From NCBI GenBank assembly GCA_051873875.1, contig JBJEFI010000140.1, positions 1 to 5,549 of the forward strand: a stretch of DNA of 5,549 nt. Direction: 5' to 3'. The notes beneath the pieces were generated by a model, which did no database searches, was not told the origin of the DNA, and saw only the letters and a list, made by a program, of their open reading frames with translations. Positions 1 through 4,947 of the stretch are shown here, in pieces. The position numbers and the translations under genes are program-made. The first letter of the stretch is position 1. Each line of letters starts with the position of its first letter. This DNA is from JBJEFI01 sp051873875. GTDB lineage: Bacteria; Bacillota; Bacilli; Bacillales; Bacillaceae_G.

Positions 1-680
1 GAAATTTTACTAGGATTATTGATTTTATAGATAACATCTTTGTTTAACTTTTTATTTCCTACCACTTTTGCATCAAATGAGATCAGTGTGCCTGGTGTTA
101 ATTCTAAAGCTGCTAAAGCTTTTGTTACGCTAGAGTACGCATTACCGATATTGATTTGATCTTCCCCATATCGAACATTTTCATAAATGATGATTTCTTC
201 TTCCTTATCGGCAAAATGATTATAGCGAGTGGTTAATTCCTTAACTGTTGCTTCGAATGATACTTTATCTGTTGGCAATACAATTGCTTTCGATACACTC
301 TCCTCTGTCTTTTCAACTTTAGTCGCTTTTTTAGTAGGAGCTACTTCTTTTTTTGTAGCTGGAGTTTTATCATTAACACTTTCAAACATATTCTCTTTAC
401 CAAAGTCACTTTTCTGCATTTCCTTTAAATAAGCAGGATGAATACAGCTTAACTTATCGTTCAGAAAACGAATAACAAGTGTTTGATGTGAACCATGTAC
501 CTCATAGCCATCTATTGTAACAGTAGTAGATTTTTCTCCATCTTTACTTTTATATGTAAATTCACGCTTGATGTTTTTTCCTCCAAGGCCCCATTCTTTA
601 CATCGTTGCTCATAGTCCTGCTCATCTTGAAATCCGTTATAATTCTGCTTTGGTGCTATATATGAAATGCTTTCCCACAT
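1..680 (-). CDS. Two-domain protein of unknown function (3' part cut by the window edge)
   Basis: An open frame of 226 codons runs leftward off the window, so the C-terminus is missing. I do not recognise the family. The N-terminal ~100 residues (starting MWESISYIAPKQNYNG) look like a compact alpha/beta domain with 'GYEVHGSHQTLVIRFLND' near its middle. A low-complexity linker rich in Lys, Thr, Pro and Ala follows (about residues 103-135). A second domain begins near 'KVSFEATVKEL' and includes 'ELTPGTLISFDAKVVGNKKL', a beta-rich pattern that could be an OB-like barrel; that is a guess from strand pattern only. No signal peptide or membrane segment is visible, so it is probably cytoplasmic. The ATG at 680 is preferred because AGGA lies 8 bases upstream; the ATG at 684 would leave only 4 bases. 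Two promoter-like sequences lie upstream, at 733-800. Confidence 0.8.
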   Translation of the reverse strand, partial: MWESISYIAPKQNYNGFQDEQDYEQRCKEWGLGGKNIKREFTYKSKDGEKSTTVTIDGYEVHGSHQTLVIRFLNDKLSCIHPAYLKEMQKSDFGKENMFESVNDKTPATKKEVAPTKKATKVEKTEESVSKAIVLPTDKVSFEATVKELTTRYNHFADKEEEIIIYENVRYGEDQINIGNAYSSVTKALAALELTPGTLISFDAKVVGNKKLNKDVIYKINNPSKI

Positions 681-732
681 ACATAAATTCCTACTTTCTT
701 TATAATTTTGTAGTGATATTTCATTATAACAT

Positions 733-760
733 TTTATATGGCTATATCGTATGTTATCAA
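733..760 (-). promoter_or_regulatory. Candidate sigma-A promoter P2 of gene A
   Basis: On the minus strand, TTGATA (755-760) and TATAAA (733-738) are separated by 16 bases. Each differs from the sigma-A consensus at one position. It lies about 50 bases upstream of the ATG at 680. AT-rich DNA gives frequent chance matches, so this is only a candidate. Confidence 0.4.
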
Positions 761-771
761 CCGAATATGCT

Positions 772-800
772 ATGATAAAGTAATGACTACCGCTTATCAA
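772..800 (-). promoter_or_regulatory. Candidate sigma-A promoter P1 of gene A
   Basis: On the minus strand, TTGATA (795-800) and TATCAT (772-777) are separated by exactly 17 bases, each one mismatch from consensus. It is upstream of, and in tandem with, the candidate at 733-760. A 25-bp dyad sits 17 bases upstream of its -35 box. Confidence 0.45.
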
Positions 801-816
801 CTTCCTTTTTTTCATT

Positions 817-841
817 ATTTATGAAATATCTTTTCATAAAT
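817..841. repeat. Perfect AT-rich dyad, possible operator upstream of gene A
   Basis: Arms ATTTATGAAA (817-826) and TTTCATAAAT (832-841) are exact reverse complements around a 5-base centre. The dyad lies between the stop of the 85-residue gene (874) and the gene A promoters. No T-run follows it on the minus strand (the RNA would continue AATGAAAAAAAGG), so it is a poor terminator. An operator or upstream activating site is more plausible. No regulator can be named. Confidence 0.45.
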
Positions 842-873
842 CTAATCAAAATTCACCTTCTTATTTCCCTTTA

Positions 874-1131
874 TTAAGAAATGATCTCTCGAACAAAATG
901 ATAAAAAGTTTCAAAGTCTGAAAATGCTTCGTGATAGTCCTCGTTTTCGAACTCATATAATACTTTACTTTCTTCATCTTTGTTAAGATAATTATGTTTA
1001 ATAAATTTACAATCTTTTTTATTAAATTCTCGATATACTTCTTCATTCATTGGTAAACCATTCAAAAATGCTAACACTTCATCCTCTACCCCAGCCAATG
1101 AATAATCAAACATTGAAATTTGCTCTAACAT
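874..1131 (-). CDS. Small acidic protein of unknown function with an N-terminal QISMF motif
   Basis: This 85-residue protein is complete and not recognised. It is acidic, with many Glu and Asp, and appears largely helical, with no signal peptide or membrane segment. Its start MLEQISMFDYS contains Gln-Ile-Ser-Met-Phe at residues 4-8, which resembles the QL[S/D]LF peptide that binds the DNA polymerase sliding clamp. That similarity is seen in the sequence; any binding is inference. The C-terminal half is rich in aromatic and acidic residues (for example 'EAFSDFETFYHFVREIIS'). The start is well supported: AGGGGGA lies 8 bases upstream of ATG. It appears to be a single-gene unit, 248 bases downstream of ydbC and separated from it by a terminator. 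The distance to gene A (about 190 bases with its own promoters) argues against co-transcription. Confidence 0.8.
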   Translation of the reverse strand: MLEQISMFDYSLAGVEDEVLAFLNGLPMNEEVYREFNKKDCKFIKHNYLNKDEESKVLYEFENEDYHEAFSDFETFYHFVREIIS

Positions 1132-1242
1132 AGTAACAATCCCCCTGCTACGACTAATACTATATTTAATATGAATTGTTTACGATTACATTTCTATTTT
1201 ACGCAATAGTAAGGAATGACTCTATTTATTTTTATAAATATA

Positions 1243-1278
1243 CTTATAAAAGTACACCACTTCCTGTAAGTGATGTAC
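1243..1278 (-). terminator. Rho-independent terminator of the membrane protein-ydbC operon
   Basis: On the minus strand an 11-bp stem (arms 1268-1278 and 1252-1262, loop 1263-1267) is closed by one G-U wobble and followed by TTTTATAAG. On the plus strand the same position would be a C-A mismatch and no T-run follows. The asymmetry points to leftward termination, about 100 bases past the ydbC stop. Confidence 0.7.
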
Positions 1279-1379
1279 GAATTAAGATAGCGTATCGCAT
1301 TAAAGACAGCCTGTTGTAATTACTACTATATACATTTATTTGTCTTTACGTTTACGGATTAATGATGATAGTTTTTCAT

Positions 1380-1601
1380 TTATAAATCTAGTTGATTTAG
1401 TAATTGTTTCAATGCTTTTAATTCTTCAACGGTTAAGGTAATTCCTTTTCCCATTTTTTCATGTTCAGGTGCCCAATCACGTAAATCATATTTTGCTTCT
1501 CGATTATTCCAGCTAATCAAATTTAATTCTTTGTTCCATCCCTTTGCTGATTGAGAGACGACACCAATTGTTTCTTTTATTTCATATTTAATTTCTGCCA
1601 T
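1380..1601 (-). CDS. ydbC: YdbC/PC4-family single-stranded-DNA-binding protein
   Basis: The complete 73-residue product matches the small bacterial YdbC proteins of the PC4 (transcriptional coactivator p15) fold, which bind single-stranded DNA as dimers; this is family knowledge recalled, not searched. Seen here: an N-terminal strand region (MAEIKYEIKETIGVV), then the basic/aromatic 'SAKGWNKELNLISWNN', the characteristic 'KYDLRDWAPEHEKMGKGITL', and a C-terminal helix 'TVEELKALKQLLNQLDL' that would form the dimer interface. The length is usual for the family. The start is fixed by AAGGAGGT 6 bases upstream of ATG. It is the second gene of an operon, 19 bases after the stop of the membrane protein gene, and a terminator lies downstream. 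The likely role is cytoplasmic nucleic-acid binding in transcription or DNA repair. The exact function in Bacillus is not shown by the sequence. Confidence 0.85.
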   Translation of the reverse strand: MAEIKYEIKETIGVVSQSAKGWNKELNLISWNNREAKYDLRDWAPEHEKMGKGITLTVEELKALKQLLNQLDL

Positions 1602-1620
1602 TCTGCTACCTCCTTGTTTA

Positions 1621-2169
1621 TTAACTTAACTGATGATAAAAATGATTTTCATCACTTTCTGTTTCACAATTTTCTATCTCATTGACACATAAAGTATCTT
1701 CATGTCCTCGTTCTTCATACATACAACCATCCGGCTCTATTAACTCATCATGATAACAAGGCTCTTCATGTTCTTCTATTGTTTCCACTCTATGAGAAAA
1801 TGTTACAGGATGAACTTGAACAGTTTCATCATAAGCTTCTTTCACTTTACGTCCCAAATTCGGATTTGTTATTTCATGGTTTTCCTCCTGAATAGGTCTA
1901 TTTTGAACTACTGCTGTATAACTCCCATTTTCTTTTACAATAAATTTTCGAAAAAATGTCTTATCCTTTTCTTGTCTACGCAATACAATTAATTTCTCAT
2001 CTTGTTTCTCTGTTTGGCGAATAGAAACAATCATATACTTTTTGCCATCTACAGTCATTTTCTCCCCTGTCTGTAGTCTGTTTGTTTCTAACATCCTATC
2101 ATTTTCTTTCATAGATACAACAACAACATAGATTAAAAGAATAATTACTATAATAATAACGAATGCCAT
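1621..2169 (-). CDS. Single-pass membrane protein with Cys/His/acid-rich cytoplasmic tail
   Basis: The product is 182 residues from the chosen start. One strongly hydrophobic segment occupies about residues 2-19 (AFVIIIVIILLIYVVVV). Basic residues follow it and none precede it, so the bulk is predicted to face the cytoplasm. About residues 30-95 form a beta-rich domain ('GEKMTVDGKKYMIVSIRQTE'). The last ~50 residues are very acidic and carry Cys138, 149, 161 and 168 with several His, which could bind metal; this is inference. An in-frame ATG at 2220 would add 17 residues, but it has no ribosome binding site. The ATG at 2169 has a G-rich site (GGGGGTGGGG) just upstream and puts the membrane segment at the N-terminus. 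ydbC follows after 19 bases, so the two are probably co-transcribed. I do not recognise the family. Confidence 0.8.
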   Translation of the reverse strand: MAFVIIIVIILLIYVVVVSMKENDRMLETNRLQTGEKMTVDGKKYMIVSIRQTEKQDEKLIVLRRQEKDKTFFRKFIVKENGSYTAVVQNRPIQEENHEITNPNLGRKVKEAYDETVQVHPVTFSHRVETIEEHEEPCYHDELIEPDGCMYEERGHEDTLCVNEIENCETESDENHFYHQLS

Positions 2170-2289
2170 TTCCCCACCCCCTATATCTTCTTCCATAATA
2201 AATATACCATTTATATCCATGTATCCCTATCTTACCATGGGAGTTTTCATAAATAGTTCGAATATTACCTCATTTATAAACTTCATCGG

Positions 2290-2318
2290 TTGACAATTCC
2301 AAATATTAGGTATACGAT
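2290..2318 (+). promoter_or_regulatory. Sigma-A promoter of the FAD protein gene
   Basis: A perfect -35 TTGACA (2290-2295) is followed after 17 bases by TACGAT (2313-2318, four of six consensus bases). TATACG at 2311 is an alternative -10 with a 15-base spacer. The gene's ATG lies 37 bases downstream. The 135-186 bases between the divergent genes hold no other open frame of note. Confidence 0.6.
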
Positions 2319-2355
2319 TTTTTTGAAGCTATTAAAATTGAGGGGATGATGGAAC

Positions 2356-2919
2356 ATGTTTGATATTATTATTATCGGAGCAGGACCTGCTGGATCTAGT
2401 GCTGCATTATTCACTGCAAAAGCTGGTAAAAAAACACTATTAATTGATAACGATAAAGGCTTAACAAAACGTGCATGGGTTGAAAATCATTACGGTTTAA
2501 TGGAAGTAGCTGGACCTGAATTAGTGGAAACTGGTAAAAAACAAGCAGTAAAATTCGGTGCTGAATTAGTAGAAGCTACTGTAACGAAAGTAGAAAAAAC
2601 AGAAGATGGCGTTTCAGTGGTAACAGACGATAAAGGAAATTACACAGCAACACATGTTATCATTGCTTCTGGTATGTCTGTTGCTATTGCTGAAGCTAGT
2701 GGCATTCACACAAAAGATGGCACAGAACCACGAGTAAAAACAGTCTTTGACGTAAATGCACAAGGCCAAACAAATATCGAAGGCGTTTGGGCTGCTGGTA
2801 CATGTGCAGGTGTTAGTATGCATACAATCATCACAGCTGGTGACGGCGCAAAAGTAGCGATTAACGTCATTAGCGAACTTAACGGAACTCGTTATGTGGA
2901 TCATGATGTGCTGAAATAA
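2356..2919 (+). CDS. Minimal thioredoxin-reductase-like FAD protein
   Basis: The 187-residue product has the FAD-binding half of the thioredoxin reductase / pyridine-nucleotide-disulfide oxidoreductase fold. It shows the dinucleotide motif GAGPAG (residues 8-13) after a hydrophobic strand, Asp31 at the end of the second strand where the ribose of FAD is held, a middle segment 'HVIIASGMS', and a C-terminal 'GVWAAGT' (143-149) with 'AGDG' (161-164). Thioredoxin reductases are about 310 residues. Here the internal NADPH-binding domain and the CxxC pair are absent, and the only cysteine is Cys150. The usual Asp of the C-terminal 'GD' motif is Thr149. The protein probably binds FAD in the cytoplasm and must receive electrons some other way; its substrate cannot be told. 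The start is set by AGGGGA 9 bases upstream of ATG. It is monocistronic, with its own promoter and a terminator at 2975-3006. Confidence 0.85.
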   Translation: MFDIIIIGAGPAGSSAALFTAKAGKKTLLIDNDKGLTKRAWVENHYGLMEVAGPELVETGKKQAVKFGAELVEATVTKVEKTEDGVSVVTDDKGNYTATHVIIASGMSVAIAEASGIHTKDGTEPRVKTVFDVNAQGQTNIEGVWAAGTCAGVSMHTIITAGDGAKVAINVISELNGTRYVDHDVLK

Positions 2920-2922
2920 AAG

Positions 2923-2949
2923 TAGATAAGAAAACGAACAGCTTATCTA
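2923..2949. repeat. Short inverted repeat just after the FAD protein gene
   Basis: Arms TAGATAAG (2923-2930) and CTTATCTA (2942-2949) are exact complements around an 11-base loop, 3 bases past the stop codon. No T-run follows, so it is more likely an mRNA 3'-end hairpin than a terminator, or chance. Confidence 0.3.
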
Positions 2950-2974
2950 ACTTTAAATAATTATAGTCAACAAT

Positions 2975-3006
2975 AAAACGCTTGGTGTCCAATCCAAGCG
3001 TTTTTT
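2975..3006. terminator. Bidirectional terminator between convergent genes
   Basis: An 11-bp stem (AAAACGCTTGG at 2975-2985 with CCAAGCGTTTT at 2994-3004) encloses an 8-base loop. It is followed rightward by six T (3001-3006) and leftward by TTTTATTG on the minus strand. It sits 55 bases past the FAD gene stop and 40 bases past the stop of the leftward kinase-like gene, so it probably serves both. Confidence 0.85.
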
Positions 3007-3046
3007 AATCTCATTTATTTTATTTTCTTTCTAATACACTTTAATA

Positions 3047-3607
3047 CTATAATTGAAATTTATCCTTAATTATCTTTGCAACTTCTTTTGCACTCAAGTT
3101 TGTATTATTTATCTTCATATAGTTTGGATAGTTGATTTCACCATCTAAAGAGTTTAATCTATATCTTTCCATTGAGCTTCTCAAGTCATTTTCCGACCAT
3201 TCAATATCTCTTTTTTTAGGTTTGTGCTCAAGTCTATTTGGAGTTTTATTTCTCTTTAATCTCTCTTCTACGTCAGCCTCTAATTCTACATAGTAAACTG
3301 TACCACCTCTAGATTCAAACAATTGAGAGACCTGCTTAACATACTCCCAATCCTCTTGCATATTAAATGCCCAGACATAAGTAAAAATCATGCCAGCTAA
3401 ATCACTCTTAGCTACCGCTTCAAATATCTCTTGACGAAACAGCGTAACTAATTTTCTTCCCTCTTTTGTACCAAAATCAAAAAAATGACTAACCAAATCA
3501 ATTGTCATATGGTTATGAAAAAGTTTCAAATCTGTTATTTTAGCTAATTCCTGCCCAACAGTCATTTTCCCAACTGCTTGGGGCCCAAACACAAGAACAA
3601 ATTTCAT
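3047..3607 (-). CDS. P-loop nucleotide kinase-like protein (AAA/shikimate-kinase-like)
   Basis: The 186-residue product begins MKFVLVFGPQAVGKMTVGQ, a P-loop (residues 8-16) directly at the N-terminus, as in small nucleoside, shikimate and gluconate kinases. The classical Walker A Ser/Thr after GK is Met15, followed by Thr16. 'LFHNHMTIDLV' (29-39) lies where the substrate-binding helix usually falls. 'GTVYYVELEADVEERLKRNK' (102-121) is the typical strand and helix before the lid, and an Arg/Lys-rich lid-like stretch follows (125-133). The C-terminal 'AKEVAKIIKDKFQL' is the usual closing helix. It presumably transfers phosphate from ATP to a small molecule in the cytoplasm; the substrate is unknown. 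AAGGAG lies 7 bases upstream of the ATG. The gene stands alone between a terminator and a long gene-free leader. An antibiotic-phosphotransferase role is possible but unsupported. Confidence 0.8.
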   Translation of the reverse strand: MKFVLVFGPQAVGKMTVGQELAKITDLKLFHNHMTIDLVSHFFDFGTKEGRKLVTLFRQEIFEAVAKSDLAGMIFTYVWAFNMQEDWEYVKQVSQLFESRGGTVYYVELEADVEERLKRNKTPNRLEHKPKKRDIEWSENDLRSSMERYRLNSLDGEINYPNYMKINNTNLSAKEVAKIIKDKFQL

Positions 3608-3693
3608 AAGTACGCTCCTTCATTTCTAAAAATTACTTTTGAAGTATTCTACCCATTAATTTAACACAAAATTACAAATAATATAAAATTATT

Positions 3694-3810
3694 TCATAAT
3701 TCAAATATTTTGAATAAAAAAATTCGTGCACTATCCTTCACATTTCTTACCATCTCCCCTATTTCTTTTAGTTCAAAAAGTAAATCTTTACTATATGGGG
3801 TCCCCTCTCC
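3694..3810 (-). pseudogene. Possible remnant of a C-terminal coding region
   Basis: On the minus strand an open frame runs from just after an in-frame TGA (3811-3813) to a TGA at 3694-3696. Its last 32 residues, 'KDLLFELKEIGEM' then 'VRNVKDSARIFLFKIFEL', alternate charged and hydrophobic residues like a real helical protein tail. There is no ATG, GTG or TTG at the beginning. The only ATG (3751-3753) would give 19 residues and abuts its GGGGAG with no proper spacing. It may be a decayed gene end or chance. Confidence 0.25.
3700..3714. repeat. Perfect 15-bp dyad upstream of the kinase-like gene
   Basis: TTCAAA (3700-3705) and TTTGAA (3709-3714) are exact complements around TAT. It lies 93 bases upstream of the kinase-like gene's ATG, a reasonable place for an operator. 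The sequence is very AT-rich, so chance is a real alternative. Confidence 0.3.
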
Positions 3811-3895
3811 TCCTCACCCGATATAAACCGAATGTTTTGTTTAGGTTTGATAAGCTACATACTATATTTCTTTAAATTATCACTATAATTAGAAT

Positions 3896-3928
3896 AAAAA
3901 AAGACCACCCCCATATTGGTTTGGTCTT
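3896..3928 (-). terminator. Terminator of the lipoprotein gene
   Basis: On the minus strand AAGACCA (3928-3922) pairs with TGGTCTT (3907-3901), with further C-G pairing inside the loop, and is followed by a run of T down to 3896. It lies 48 bases past the lipoprotein stop codon at 3977. Confidence 0.75.
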
Positions 3929-3976
3929 AAAATTAAACTGCTATTTCAAATAATATTCCTTTTCATGTATACATAT

Positions 3977-4811
3977 TTATTTTACAATTATTTCTTTTGT
4001 AACCTTTGCATTATTAAATGAAAAAGCTTCCGTTACTTCTAATGTCACTTTGCTAGGCTTTTTCCCTTTTTGAAGATAAAAACCTACTTCAAAATCTACT
4101 GTTGCACCAGGTCGAAGGGATTTTGAATAATTATCATTAGCAACTGCTCCATCAAATGCTTCATCNNNNNNNNNNNNNNNNNNNNNNNNNNNNNNNNNNN
4201 NNNNNNNNNNNNNNNNNNNNNNNNNNNNNNNNNNNNNNNNNNNNNNNNNNNNNNNNNNNNNNNNNTTCTTCAAGACCATCAAATGCATCTTTATCTATTC
4301 CAACTATAAGAGAAGATAGCTCATCATCTGATTTTATTACCCATTTTTCTTCTTTCTTCACTAAGTGAATATCTCCTGTTCGATCAGTTGGCTTCGCTGT
4401 TTTCATTTTCTCGATAAGTTTAGCATCCATTTCTTCTTCTGTTAATTCATTGCCAGAGAATGCTTGCGCTAACGTTTCACTAAAGATTTCCATAATAATC
4501 GTTCCTAACTCAATCCCTGTAACAGTAGCGTTAACAGTCGCCTTATCACCGTCAATTTTCTCTGATAAGACCTTTACTTCTAATTTAGAAGTCATTGCTT
4601 TCAACGCGTCTTTTTCTTCTTTCGACATTTCAGTAGCTTGTGAAGCTGTTTCTCCTAGCGAATCTTCTAGTAATTTCTCAAAATCACCATTTTCGCCTTT
4701 CTTCAATTCACTAAAATACGTTTCAACGACCTCTGTTGGACTCGGTGTACTTTGACCACAACCGGCTAAAGTGATAACCATTACACATATAATAGCTAAA
4801 AACTTCTTCAC
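3977..4811 (-). CDS. Secreted lipoprotein, two domains, interrupted by an assembly gap
   Basis: The GTG start at 4811 has AAGGGGG 10 bases upstream. The product begins with a lipoprotein signal peptide, MKKFLAIICVMVITLAGC, whose lipobox LAGC predicts cleavage before Cys18 and anchoring to the outer face of the membrane. Residues ~25-175 form an alpha/beta region ('PTEVVETYFSELKKGENGDF', ending 'EKWVIKSDDELSSLIVGI') resembling NTF2-like domains of Bacillus lipoproteins (DUF4878/DUF5105 type, recalled only). After the gap, 62 residues (from 'DEAFDGAVANDNYSKSLRPG' to 'TKEIIVK') look like the last strands of a secreted Ig-like beta domain. There are 182 codons before the gap and 63 including the stop after it. 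The two halves are in different frames because the 100 N do not give the true length. Two separate genes are less likely, since the second piece has no start. The molecular role is unknown. Confidence 0.8.
4166..4265. other. Assembly gap, exactly 100 N
   Basis: One hundred consecutive N is the conventional filler for a scaffold gap of unknown size. The lipoprotein frame on the left does not match the frame on the right across 100 bases, which confirms the length is arbitrary. The 11-mer CCATCAAATGC occurs on both sides, at 4149-4159 and 4276-4286. Confidence 0.98.
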
Positions 4812-4837
4812 TTTCTTGTTTCCCCCTTTTGTTGCCC

Positions 4838-4867
4838 ATTATATTATTAAAATAGCATATCTATCAT
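4838..4867 (-). promoter_or_regulatory. Candidate promoter of the lipoprotein gene
   Basis: On the minus strand a perfect TATAAT (4838-4843) lies 26 bases upstream of the GTG start. With an 18-base spacer the -35 would be ATGATA (4862-4867), four of six consensus bases, inside the dyad at 4857-4878. Confidence 0.5.
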
Positions 4868-4878
4868 TTGATAGATAT
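4857..4878. repeat. Perfect 22-bp dyad overlapping the lipoprotein promoter
   Basis: ATATCTATCA (4857-4866) and TGATAGATAT (4869-4878) are exact complements with TT between. It covers the predicted -35 of the lipoprotein gene, where a repressor would block polymerase. A role as a weak terminator for the gene on its right is less likely, because it lies 70 bases past that stop and the run after it is GCTATTTTAATAA rather than a T-tract. Confidence 0.5.
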
Positions 4879-4947
4879 AGGTCGATTAGCATGTATTAGG
4901 CTGTATATCCTTATCTTTCACTTACATAAAAAAGAGGAAACAAACAT

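Larger units (their letters stand above)
3608..3976. other. 369-base gene-free stretch: leader of the kinase-like gene plus lipoprotein terminator
   Basis: No start-bearing gene is visible here. The stretch holds the ribosome binding site and presumably the promoter of the kinase-like gene at its left end, and a dyad at 3700-3714. An orphan protein-like frame lies on the minus strand (3694-3813), with two palindromes inside it (AGTAAATCTTTACT at 3779-3792 and GGGGTCCCC at 3797-3805). The lipoprotein terminator is at 3896-3928. No promoter with good spacing could be fixed. Confidence 0.6.

Noticed and set aside
229..432. Rightward 67-codon frame with a hydrophobic translation
   Set aside because: It lies entirely antisense to gene A, has no ribosome binding site, and its hydrophobicity is the usual shadow of a Lys/Glu-rich gene on the other strand.
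787..849. Possible 20-codon TTG-started mini-gene on the minus strand (MIRFMKRYFINNEKKEVDKR)
   Set aside because: It overlaps the 25-bp dyad and a promoter -35 box, which explain the DNA better. The start is weak and the length is within chance.
861..1046. Leftward 61-codon frame
   Set aside because: It is shifted by one frame inside the 85-residue gene, lacks a ribosome binding site and has the Ile/Lys-rich composition of an out-of-frame reading.
2170..2220. Longer N-terminus for the membrane protein from ATG 2220
   Set aside because: No Shine-Dalgarno sequence precedes it. The ATG at 2169 has a strong G-rich site and gives a normal N-terminal membrane anchor.
2614..2904. Leftward 96-codon Cys/Ser-rich frame
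   Set aside because: It is antisense to the FAD protein gene, whose domain motifs are clear. The Cys/Thr-rich content is typical of a shadow frame.
4156..4368. Frames reading through the N block, including a separate leftward 'gene' starting at 4288
   Set aside because: Their continuity exists only because N is translated as X. The 4288 start is an out-of-frame ATG in the lipoprotein N-terminal half, and the real C-terminal piece belongs to the lipoprotein.
4450..4755. Rightward 101-codon frame
   Set aside because: It is antisense to the lipoprotein gene, whose signal peptide, lipobox and ribosome binding site are convincing.
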